Below, piece after piece: positions 21,721-31,844 of a DNA stretch of 64,000 bases; position 1 is the first letter of the stretch, and each line of letters opens with the position of its first letter. The position numbers and the translations under genes were made by a program. The notes beneath the pieces were generated by a model, which did no database searches, had not been told where the DNA came from, and was given only the letters and a program-made list of their open reading frames with translations. The stretch is from Panax quinquefolius. Taxonomy: Eukaryota; Streptophyta; Magnoliopsida; Apiales; Araliaceae. The stretch spans positions 98,772-162,771 of the forward strand of contig JAINUW010000671.1 of assembly GCA_020205615.1 (NCBI GenBank). The letters run 5' to 3'.

Positions 21721-22590
21721 TCCAAGTCTTGGATGAGAGTCACAGTTTTGAATGATATTTCTATTGTTAATAAATTTCCTGACGTATTCCTGAAGACTTC
21801 CTAGCCTACCCCTATAGCGTGAAATTGAATTTTGTATTGACCCTAGTGCAAAACCATTTCTAAAACCCTCAAATATTTCTTTACCTAAAACGATCGTATA
21901 ATGTGCCAAAGACGTTGGCTAGAGCTGTTGAAGATTAGGACCATACCATTCAATATCATTGTGGAAGAGCGAACGTGGTAGCTGACGCGTTGAGTAGAAG
22001 ATCATATGCGTTTACGAGTGAGATGTTGTTAACACAAAAATCCATTTCTTATAACTTACAAATGATGAAGATAGAGTTAAAGACTCTAGGGATCTACGTG
22101 AAGATAACAAATATATGATTAGAATCGACTTTAATCGATAAAGTTAAAGCCGTTGAAGCTACATACTCAGAGCTGATGAATGTGAAGAAGAAGGTTCAAG
22201 AGGGCTTTATTCTAGAAGCAAGAATCGATAAAGAGAAGAAATCTCAACCCTCGATTTAATTGGCCAATTTGAAATCTTCGATCGAGTAGGAACTGTGGCC
22301 TATAGACTCGCCTTACCGCTAAGTATGTCTCATGTTCATAAAAAAATTTTCGTATCGATATTACGTAAATATGTGGATGACCCAAACCACATTATTGAAT
22401 TAGAACTAGACGAGATAGCAGAAGATTTAACGTATTATGAGATACGTGTTAAAATCTTGGATAAGAAGGATCCTATTCGACACTCAAAGGTTATACCTCA
22501 AGAGTTAAAATCTGTCGAGGTATCCTCACCTTTTTGGCATACCAGGTACGTACGTAAATTTTGAGTGCGAAATTTCATAAGGAGGGGAGA
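21721..22590 (+). pseudogene. Gypsy A pol remnants (RT start, RNase H end, integrase end)
   Basis: Short homologous pieces follow one another: VNKFPDVF, the start of reverse transcriptase, near 21765; RRWLELL near 21912; VVADALSRRSYAF near 21975-22015; and integrase C-terminal sequence in the open stretch 22295-22564 (SHVHKKIFVSILRKYVDDPN near 22330-22390). The polymerase core, most of RNase H and the integrase catalytic core are absent. The order and join points resemble element B, though not in every detail. The stretch ends in the polypurine tract at 22580-22590. Confidence 0.7.
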
Positions 22591-22591
22591 T

Positions 22592-25500
22592 TGTAAGACC
22601 CCGAATTTTATGAAATGAAGGTATTCAATTTTCTTATAATTATTATGTTTTTTAGTAAATGGTTAAATGGATAAAAGGTTAAAGTTAAGGGTGATATGTG
22701 AAATTTTTTGCAAAGTAAGCAAGTTGTTATAAAATATTCGTTTGGTTGGGGAATATTCTTTTTATCGGGAATATCCGTACGATGGCACAATCATTGTTGG
22801 ACCCCACAATGGAAGTATTGTCGTAATTAGAAAATGACATAATTGTCTTTTTATAAAAATAACGGAGAAAGTGTTACCGTTAAAACTGTTGAACTACCCG
22901 GTAGTAAAAGTACAGTAATACGAGTGGTTGCATAGTAGCACACGATATTGATTATTGATGCTTACGTAAGAAGTCACTCAGTTATACTCAATTATTGCTA
23001 CAATAATTGTTGCATCATATCTCTCATATTATTGATTCAATTATTGTCACAGTATCAATATTTTATATTATTAAATCAATAATTGAGACGACAAAGTTAT
23101 TCATATTATTATTTGCAATATCGACGATGTCTAAGTTTCACTAATGAGAGGTTTGGTCACCTAATCATGCGCTTACGATGAAGGAGAAATCCTTATCGAA
23201 AAGCCCCCTCTTTCCTGGGAACGACCTGGTTGTTAAATATTGTGAGTTATAATATTAATTATGAATAAGTTCGTGTTGGTTAAAGATGAAATTGATAATT
23301 CCATTGTGTTGGGATTATTAGTGTTAGTAGAAATCGATATTTATTTCGATAATAATTGATGTCTGGAAGTTATATTGACCAATCGGGTAATTAATCAGAT
23401 AAATGAGCAATTAATTGCTATTAATTCACTTGCTTATAACTATGTGTTCACATGTGTGTACTATTGATTCACACGATTTACTATTAGTGGAGTTGGTGCA
23501 AGATTGATAATACTTGCATGACTAAATTAAAAATGAAGGTATAGATAAAGGTACTATGCTGTAATTAGTTTTTTCACATGATTATACTATTGAGTCAGAT
23601 GATTATATTATTAATTCACATGATTTACTATTAGGGGATGTGGTGAAAGTTTGATAATACTTGTAGGACTAAATTAAAAATGAAGAAAAAGAGGAAGGTA
23701 TTATACTGTAATATTTCGAGCCCCAAAACGTGCAATTATCGAAACTATATTTTCCTATAAATAGAAGCTCATTCTTCCTTCATTTTTCACCAATTCACTA
23801 AAGCTATATAAAAATTATTATAGAAATTATAGAGAAAGAAGAAGAGAAGTGCATTACCTCACTATCCCAAAGATCCGCTTTTCTTCTAAAGTAAGGGTAT
23901 TATTATTTTCAGATTCATGAAGAGAGTTATTTTCTTTCAATACTTGTAAGGGTTGTTGTTCCATTCTTTATTATTACATTGGGAATAACACATGCATATT
24001 TCATCGCATGCACGGTGAATTCTTCATTATTCTATTATTTATTATTTTGTTGGAATAATACATTCATGCGGATGGCCTATCGCATGCCTAGTGAATTCTT
24101 CTTTTATTCCATTCTTTATTATTCTCGTTAGAATAACCGTCATGCTTGATCTATCGCATGCCTCTTTGAATTCTTTTGTTATTCCATTCTTTATTATTCT
24201 GTAGGAATAACTTGTCTACGCGGACAACCGCATGCATGGTGAATTCTTCTGTTATTCCATTCTTTATTATTCGATTGGAATAACCTGTCTATGTGGACTA
24301 CCGCATGGATGGTGAATGATCATTCGTATTCATTCCTTATTTAATTATGGAAATGATCTGTCTACGTGGATTACCGCATGGCGGGTGAAAATCAATTTGC
24401 AGTTTCGTATATTCAATTATACTCGTATGAGATATCATTTCTTTTGTACTCGTCATGGAATATCATTTTCTTTGGTATTTTTTTTTACGAGTTACTATTC
24501 ATGGGTTACTATTCACCCAGTTACTATTCACTCTAGTATTATTCACTCGGGTATTCGGGGCACTTTTCATGCCGAAGTACTATTCAGGAGTTACTATTCA
24601 CCTAATTACTATTCACTCTAGTATTATTCACTCGGGTATTCGGGACACTTTTCGTGTCGGGGTACTATTTATGAAGTACTATTCACGGGGTACGATTCAC
24701 CCGAAAAATATATTTCTTTTATGTCCAAATTATTTTTGGTACATGAATATTATTCTTGAATTTTACTCTATAAAGCAGTATCATGTTGACAATTTGAACG
24801 TTATTGAATTCTGGATAAATTAAATTAAAAATCTTTAAAATTTAGCCTTGAACTTGTTTTATTGAATTATTATGTCATTGTCATCATCCTCATGCTTATA
24901 TAGTGATGAAAGTCATCTTTGGCTTACGTGCGTAGATGGACTTGGTATGATTATGACGAGGATTATTAGGTATATAATCATGGTAGTAATGTAACGAATG
25001 ATGTGGTAAAGTCCTCATTGTTCCGTAGTTCATTGATGGGACATTGTTGGTATGATTATGACTGAGGATTATTCGATATAATCATGATCATTGATGATTA
25101 CATGAATATCCTTGGTCGTGGTGCGAGGATAATTTGATTTTATTTATTGTCGAGTCTCAAATGATAAAGTTGATGAAAAAACTTTTAAATCATAGAAGAT
25201 AGTAGATTTTATGCTCTACTTGACTCTTCTAATGGATTGCTTATTCCGCTGCAGTTGTTGATCTAAAACTTATTGTCTATTATATTCTATCAGTTGTTAT
25301 ATTGTTGAAGGCTAAGGATAATTTATCCTGCATTATCTTAGTCATAATATTTCTTACTGGGCTAGTTGAGCTCACCCTTTCTTTCACTATTCTCTTCAGG
25401 AAATGAGAATATAGCTGGGACGAGCCGAAGAACAAATTGACGGTCCAGATGGTTGTTTTAGTATTCCTCACTATTCTATAAAATAGTGTGACAATAAATG

Positions 25501-25679
25501 TAATGAGGACTCTATTTGAGAGTGCATATTGTGTAGAAGGCAATATTCTTGTTCAAACTCTCAGCTATGTTTTTTCGTATTTTGAACGACAGTTGTATAT
25601 TTATGTTTGTATTTGATTTATGTACCATGTATTTGGCGACTCAAGATGGGTGATGTATACCTATTTTGCGGGCATCACA
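22592..25679 (+). mobile_element. 3' LTR of gypsy A
   Basis: Nearly the same length as the 5' LTR (3,088 against 3,092 bases) and plainly the same sequence, with scattered substitutions and small indels. The TATA box is at 23756-23764. The 73-bp hairpin array (23940-24390) is partly decayed: units at 24220, 24293 and 24366 keep the 73-bp spacing, while earlier units have lost hairpin pairing. ACTATTCAC words lie at 24490-24720. Confidence 0.9.
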
Positions 25680-25684
25680 GTTGG
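25680..25684. repeat. Target site duplication GTTGG, right copy (gypsy A)
   Basis: GTTGG follows the LTR end TCACA and is itself followed by GATATTACAT, the continuation of the copia LTR whose first bases are at 11987. Confidence 0.9.
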
Positions 25685-27350
25685 GATATTACATATTTAA
25701 ATTTGATGTTGAAAGAAAATATTCATGATTAAATGTAAAGTCCTTTAAGGAATACATGTACAAGGGCTTAGTGGTAGATCAAACTTGTTATGTTGATCTG
25801 AGCTTTTAATGTTTATCATTCTGTAAATGAATGTATAGATGAAAAGATCAAAGCTATTAGGTTGATCTATATCTTGAGATGTAATAGATAGGCTTCAACA
25901 GAATCGTAGTCAATCAAAATGATAAGCAGATTGCAGAAGCCAAGACAGAATCGTAGAGCATCAAGAATCGTAGTGTGTCTGCTTTGGAGGACCTCTCCCA
26001 GAATCGTAGAGTGGTCCAAACACCTACCGAGTCAAACTCAAGAAACGTAGAGTGCTCTCAAAAACGTAGAGTCTGCAAGTCAAGCAAGTTAAGATCGTAG
26101 TGTGCCAGTGCTTAAGAGAAATCATCGTGTTCTCTTCTATCAGTATCGGATCAAGCACCAAGGTGGAAAGACACCACTCAGAATCGTAGAGTATCATCTG
26201 TCAGAAGCATCGAGCCTTGCCCATTTTATTAAGAATAAATCACAACAAATGTGGAATGGATTATAAACGTTGAAGTCCTCGGGAGTCCCAATGACACAAC
26301 AGTCATCCTTAGTATATAACAAAGAAACGTGTTGAAGAAGCTAAGAAAAGTACTATGGGTCAGCAGAAAATACATTTTCAGGTGTTAGGTGAGATAGCAG
26401 TCTGCTATGTCAGTGGGCTAGACTGCTAATCAAAAGTTGTGCAGAAGGTCTCCATCAGAGCTCAGAAATGTCAAATGCATTTAATGCTTCAACGGATGTC
26501 TTCAAACGGATAATTTTCAAAGACACCCCATATATGTAAAACATAAGCAGATGAAAAGATCAAGCAAGCACTAAACAAAAACACTGAAGAACACTCAACG
26601 CTCAACTCTACGATCTAAAAAAGAAAGCTTGCTCAGCTACTCAGTTCTTTCGAACACAAGCTTAACGGCAACTGAGTAGCACCATTCAAGAACTCAACTA
26701 TTATCAAGTGAAGTAAGAAGTTCGAAGTCAGAAGGACTTGAAGAGTTCTAAGTGAACTGAGAAGTACCAAGTCTGATGGACTTGAAGAGTTCAAAAATGA
26801 ACTAAGAAGTTCTAAGACTGCTAGTCTTGAAGGAATCTATGAGATTCAGAGATAGTAAAGATATCATTAGTGGATTTCCTACTCGAGGAGTATAAGACTG
26901 GACTAGGAGCTTTGAGTGCTCTGAACCACTTAAAAACACTATGTCTCTTATACTCTTTCCAAAACTGCTATAACTGCCATAACTGCTTTACTCCTATTAA
27001 CTCGTTATATCTTAAAGGGATCCACCTGGGGTGAGCTATAAACTCGGGCATCCTGGGATTGATTCCCGCCTACAACAAGTGTGATGACCAATTAAAAACT
27101 AGTCCGTGTGGCCACAGATCACACATTTTTGGGCAGAGCCATAACTTAGGTCGAGCCTGTGCGTAAAGCCTGGTCCGGGGTGGGGAGACTTAGTCCGACC
27201 GCTGTTGGGAAACTCCACATTATCAAAAAAAAAATCTCAATTCCGCTATGATTAAATCATTATCAAAACTAACAAGTATTTTGTAAAAGAATTTTAAAAT
27301 ATCTATTCAACCCCCCTTCTACATAACTATTGTGCCTCTGGGAACTAACA
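25685..27350 (+). mobile_element. Copia (SIRE-like) 3' LTR, split by gypsy A
   Basis: Together with TGTTGG at 11987-11992 this forms one LTR that starts TGTTGGGATATT and ends GGAACTAACA. It aligns along its length with the copia LTR at 55954-57493: shared blocks include ACAAGG-GCTTAGTG-type wording near 25765, the CGTAG word cluster at 25900-26180, and the C-run before the end at 27309. A 5'-truncated SINE interrupts it at 27018-27234. Upstream internal sequence at 11440-11986 and 4537-4886 shows that it is a 3' LTR. Confidence 0.88.
27018..27234 (+). mobile_element. tRNA-derived SINE, 5'-truncated
   Basis: This copy matches the SINE at 27936-28171 but lacks the first 30 or so bases, including box A. 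Box B-like GGGATTGATTCCC is at 27055-27067. It ends in an A10 run at 27225-27234. Possible target duplication ATCTTAA / ATCTCAA with one mismatch. It lies in a copia LTR and interrupts sequence found intact at 46370 and 57340. Confidence 0.8.
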
Positions 27351-27935
27351 TATTCAATTTTCTTATAATTATTATTCTATTTAGTAAATGGTTAAATTGA
27401 TAAAAGATTAAAGTTAAGGGTGATATGTGAAAATTTTATAAAGTAAGCAAGATGTCATAAAATATTCGTTGTGTTGTAGAATATTCTTTTGTCAGGGATT
27501 ATCCGTACGACGAAACAATCATTGGTGGACCCTAGAACGGAATGACTGTCCGATATAGAATGCGACAACAATAACCTTTTTATAAAAATAACGGCAACAC
27601 TTTTATCGTTAAGTTTTGAAATACCGGTGATAATTATCACAGTTGTTGCTGCATAGTATCTCATATTATTAATTCAATTATTGTCACAGTATCATCTCAA
27701 TATTTTATATTATTAAATCAATAATTGAGATGACACAGTTATTCATATTATTATTTGCGTTATTGATAATGTCTAGAAAGTTTTGTCGAGAAAAGGGGTT
27801 AGATTATTTAATTGCGCGCCAATAAGAAAAAACCTTTATCAGAAAGCCCCCTCTTTCCTGTGAATGATCTGGTTATCAATATTGTGAGTTATAATATTAA
27901 TGATGAATAATTGTTGAAATATTAAAAATGTGTTT

Positions 27936-28171
27936 TTTTTTATAATGTGGAGTTTCCCAACCGCAGTCGGACTAAGTCTCCCCCACCCAGACGGACTTTA
28001 CGCACAGGCTCGGCCTAAGACATGGCTCCACCCATAAATGTGCGATCCGTGGCCACACGGACCAGTTTTTAATTGGCTCTCACACTTGTTGTATGCGGGA
28101 ATCAATCCCAAGATGTCCGGGTTTACGATTCACCCCAGGTGGAAACTTACCGCTGCGCCAAGTGCTGTGGT
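27936..28171 (-). mobile_element. Full-length tRNA-derived SINE
   Basis: Read on the minus strand this starts at 28171. It has a box A-like TGGCGCAGCGGTAAG at 28146-28160 and box B-like GGGATTGATTCCC at 28097-28109, then a tRNA-unrelated body and an A-rich tail at 27936-27943. A 14-base target duplication, TTAAAAATGTGTTT, flanks it at 27922-27935 and 28172-28185. Internal RNA polymerase III promoter boxes, the tail and the long duplication are the hallmarks of a SINE mobilised by LINE enzymes. Confidence 0.92.
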
Positions 28172-28899
28172 TTAAAAATGTGTTTATTGAAGATGAGTGA
28201 ATTACAAAAGTTAAAGGGAATAATGCAAACTTGGAAAACTTTAGGGGTACCAAAGTGTAATAAGTTTACCAATCCATTTTAACTTGAATCAACCAATCAG
28301 AGAAGAGATGAAGCAAGCATGATATAAGCATAACATCATCCTTAAAGAAACACAAAGATGATGTATGCATGACATCATCATGATGATGTCACCTGGACTA
28401 AGGTGTAATTAATGAGGTACTAAACTGTAATAAGTCGAGCCCCTAATATGCAAATATCAAAACTTTATTTTCCTATAAATAGAGAGCTAAGTAAATTAGT
28501 TCTTCACCAATTCACTAAGACTCACAAGAGAAATTATAGAGAGAAAGAAGAAGAGTATTTTGCTACTTCACTATTGCAGTATCCAATCTCCTACTAAGGT
28601 AAGGGGTGTTATTTTTTTGTATTCATCCTTTAATCTGTAGGAATAACCTGTCTACGTGGGTTACCACATGCATGGTGAATAACCCTTTGTATTCATTCTT
28701 TATTTGTTAAAAAGATATGACATGTGAAAATCTATTTGCATTTTTCGTATATTATTTCTTTTCATATTCTTAAATCTAAACTTACTATGGTAAGTATTGC
28801 TTCTATAATCCCTAAAATTAGTAGAATATCCTTGAGTTTTGCGCTTCGTCTAGTATCATTTTGTTGAAATATTGGTCTGAACTTTCTTATTAAATTTCA

Positions 28900-29125
28900 A
28901 TATATTCACTCGGGGTAATAAACACTCGGGTACTATTCACTCGAGGTACTATTTACGGGGTAATATATACTCGGGTACTATTCACTGGGTACTATTCACT
29001 CGGGGATACTATTCACTCGGGTATTATTCACTCGAGGGGTACTATTCATAGGGTACTATTCACTTGGGACCATTCACTCGGTACTATTCATTTAGCACTA
29101 TTCATTCGAGTACTATTCACACAAA
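28900..29125 (+). repeat. ACTATTCAC word array in LTR C
   Basis: About a dozen copies of TACTATTCAC(T/G)CGG or close variants at short intervals. This is the densest version of the array in the window. Confidence 0.85.
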
Positions 29126-29319
29126 AAAATGGTTTCTTTTTTGACCAAATTATCTTTGATATATAAATCTTGTTCTTAAATTTGAATCCACGTTTTGATC
29201 ATCATATTGACCATTTGGACATTCTTGAACTTCAGATAAATTGAATTATAAATCTCTAATATTTATCATTGATCTCACTTGATTACTTCATTATATCATT
29301 GTCACCATCCTCATGCTTA

Positions 29320-29790
29320 TGTTGTGGTAAAAGTCATCCTTGGCCCGTAGTGCATAGATGGACTGTTGATTGGTATGATTATGACTAGGAATTTTATATT
29401 GGTATAATCATGACCTATAATGTTACAAGCAAATGATGTGGAAAAAAGTCCACTTTGGCCCTTAATGAATAGATGGACAGTTGTTTGGCATGATCATGAC
29501 CACTGGTGATACTAACGAATATCCTTGGCCCGTAGTGCATGGATAATTCAATGATGTGAAATATTTATTGATGACCACTAGTGATACTAACGAATATCCT
29601 TGGCCCGTAGTGCATGGATAATTCAATGATGTGAAATTTTTTTTGATGACCACTGCTGATACTAACGAATATCCTTGGCCCGTAGTGCATGGATAATTCG
29701 ATGATGTGAAATTTTTATTGATGACCACTGGTGATACAACGAATATCCTTAGCCCGTAGTGCATGGATATTTCATTGATGTGAAATGTTT
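29320..29790 (+). repeat. Tandem TTGGCCCGTAGTGC units in LTR C
   Basis: Four units of about 75 bases (29500-29790) contain GAATATCCTTGGCCCGTAGTGC followed by ATGGATAATTC; two looser units lie upstream. Flanks of the core can pair (ATCC with GGAT). The minus-strand open stretch 29462-29764 is a translation of the repeats. Related units are at 19457-19585 and, in reverse, 31015-31190. Confidence 0.85.
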
Positions 29791-30337
29791 ATTGATTGGT
29801 ATTACAGGGATAAAATATTGATGATGGATTTTTAAATCATAGAAGATAGTGACATCATTCTTTACTTGACTCTTCTAATGGATTGCTGATTCTGCTGTAG
29901 TTGTTGATGATCTAAAACTTGTTGTCTATTATATTCTATCAAATTTTTCCCTGTTGAGGACTAAGGATAATTTGTTCTACATTATCTTAGTCATAATATT
30001 CTTTACTGGGCTAGTTGAGCTCACCCTTTTCCTTTTGGTTCCATTGTTCTTCTTAGGAGGCGAGAATGTAACTGGGACTAGTCGGGAAGTGAAGTAATGG
30101 TCCAAGATGGTTCTTATAGTAGTCTTCACTATTGTGTAAAATAGTGTGATAATAATTGTAATGAGGACTTTATTTGAGTTTAGATATTGTCTACAAAACA
30201 ATATTTGTTTAGAAACTCAGCTATTATGTTATCGTATTTTGCACGATAGTTGTATAAATAAAGATTGTATTTAAATTATGTACCATGTATTTGGCGACTA
30301 AGAATGGGTTGTGTAATCTTATTCTAGAGGCGTCATA

Positions 30338-30443
30338 AATAAAGACCATGAACGTTGAGGTTTAGGGGTATTTCTACCTGCTACCTCTATCAATTACGAA
30401 AGAAAGGTACTCTACCTCTGAAACATTTTCTACTAGGTATGTT
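30338..30443. other. Unassigned sequence, left flank of the solo LTR
   Basis: One hundred bases with no recognisable family. The last five, TGTTT at 30439-30443, are the left target duplication of the minus-strand solo LTR; the right copy is at 61274-61278. Sequence from 61279 is therefore the original continuation of this stretch. Confidence 0.7.
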
Positions 30444-31350
30444 TTGTGATGCCCCCAAAATAGGTCCACACACAACCCATTCTGAGTCGCATTTACATGG
30501 TACAGAAAATAATTACAAACTTAATTATTACAATTATCGTGCAAAATACGACAACACATATGCTGTGAATTTTAATACAAATATTATCTTGTAGACAATA
30601 TCCAAACTCAAATAAAGTCTTCATTACAATTATTGATACACTATTTTACAAAATAGTGAGGATTACTATAAAAACCACCTTGAACCATCACTCCACACCC
30701 CGACTAGTCCCAACTATATTCTCGCCTCCTGAGAAGAAAAATAAAACAAAAAGGAAAAGGATGAGCTCAACTAGCCTAGTAAAGAATATTATGACTAAGA
30801 TAATGCAGAATAATTTATCCTTAGTCCTGAACAGGGAAAATTCTGATAGAATACAATAGAGAACAAGGTTTAGATCAACAACTGCAGCGAAATCAACAAT
30901 CCATTAGAAGAGTCAAGTAGAGCATGATGTCTACTATCTTCCATAATTTAAAAGTCCATCATCAATATTTTATCCCTGTAACATCAATAAATATTTATTT
31001 CCAATCAACGAATTATCTATGCACTACAGGCCAAAGAAAATCATTTGTATCACCGGTGGTCATGATCATGTCAAACACCTGTCCATCTTTGCACTACGGG
31101 CCAAAGATATCAATCAACAGTTCATCTTTGCACTACAGGTCAAAGATATTCATCAATCAACAGTTCATCTTTGCACTACGGGCCAAAGATAACTTTCAAC
31201 ATAATTGAAGTTTGAGAATTATGATAATGATAATAAGAATGAATCAAGTGAGACCATAACATGGATTCAATTTCAAGAATAAGGGTCACAACAGATAACT
31301 TGGAAGAAATTTTTTTTATTTTTTTTTGAACAGAACCTGTGAATAGTACC
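30444..31350 (-). mobile_element. Minus-strand solo gypsy LTR, 3' part
   Basis: On the minus strand this is the end of an LTR B-type repeat: its terminal bases (reverse complement of TGTGATGCCCCC at 30444) match the ends of LTRs A and B. TTGGCCYGTAGTGC units occur in reverse at 31015-31190. At 31350 it is interrupted by the Athila-like element after GTACC and resumes at 59631. No internal gypsy sequence follows either end, and TGTTT duplications flank the whole, so it is a solo LTR. Confidence 0.88.
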
Positions 31351-31705
31351 TGATGAGTGAGTTTTATACCTACGAATCGGCCTCTAATTCGAGCTTAAAC
31401 TGTGTTAACTCAGTCATTTTTTGTGATTCATTTTACTTGTTTAATGTTATTTTTATGTTTACGTATGGTGGCATAGCATTTGAGCTTAAAGGTTGGTTTT
31501 ATGGCTAAAGTGGGCAACAAAATGAGCTAGAACTAGAATGCAGCAGATTGACCCCCCGCCGGGGCGGACATGTTACACACAAAACCCCCCACCGGGGCGA
31601 GGGTACTTGATCGAAAGACAAAAGTGCTGCCCGCCGGGGCGGGGGTACGGGAAAAGCAAGACTTCTATTTGAACTGAACTGCTGTAGAGGCATGGAGAAT
31701 AGAGG
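31351..31705 (+). mobile_element. Athila-like 5' LTR, first part
   Basis: This begins TGATGAGTGAG directly after GTACC. Three G/C-rich words built on CCGCCGGGGCGG lie at about 31554, 31585 and 31631, spaced 31 and 46 bases apart; GC-rich palindromic words in an otherwise A/T-rich LTR are an odd feature. The right edge is uncertain by several tens of bases because the LINE start is not sharply defined. The LTR resumes at 38266. The corresponding part of the 3' LTR is missing. Confidence 0.7.
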
Positions 31706-31844
31706 TTGGCATGGGTTGGAAGTGCATTGGGTGTCGAATAATGAGCAGAATACGTGTCCTAGGCTGGATACGTGTCCTACTTCTCTTGTTTCGTTCTCTT
31801 CCTTTCTGCCCCTATGGTGAGCTTCTTTCATCTTTCTGCAGGAA

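Larger units (their letters stand above)
11993..25679 (+). mobile_element. Ty3/gypsy element A (Tekay-like), interrupted by element B
   Basis: Two LTRs of about 3.09 kb (11993-15084 and 22592-25679) begin TGTAAGACCCC and end TCACA. They are flanked by the 5-bp duplication GTTGG. The primer site lies at 15087 and a polypurine tract (AGGAGGGGAGA) at 22580-22590. The internal region is only about 2.4 kb once element B (15104-20152 with one TSD copy) is removed, so most of pol is missing. The GACGAAATTTCATAAGGAGG-type end before the 3' LTR and the LTR start fit chromoviral Tekay/Del elements. The element sits at base 6 of a copia LTR. Confidence 0.9.
27351..30337 (+). mobile_element. Gypsy LTR C (start replaced by the copia insertion)
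   Basis: Sequence is LTR A-like from about base 31 onward (TATTCAATTTTCTTATAATT), with the copia LTR end at 27350 abutting it, so the copia was inserted near the start of this LTR. TATA box at 28474-28482. One hairpin unit GTGG-GTTA-CCAC is at 28656-28667, ACTATTCAC words are at 28900-29125, and TTGGCCCGTAGTGC units are at 29320-29790. The end near 30337 (GGCGTCATA) is a degraded form of the TCACA end. A SINE interrupts it at 27936-28171. Confidence 0.8.

Noticed and set aside
28073..28282. Open reading frame of 69 codons with several cysteines
   Set aside because: It lies mostly in the reversed SINE and crosses its target duplication; no motif.
29462..29764. Minus-strand ORF with repeated CTTGQGYSLVS
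   Set aside because: It is a translation of the tandem LTR repeat, not a gene.
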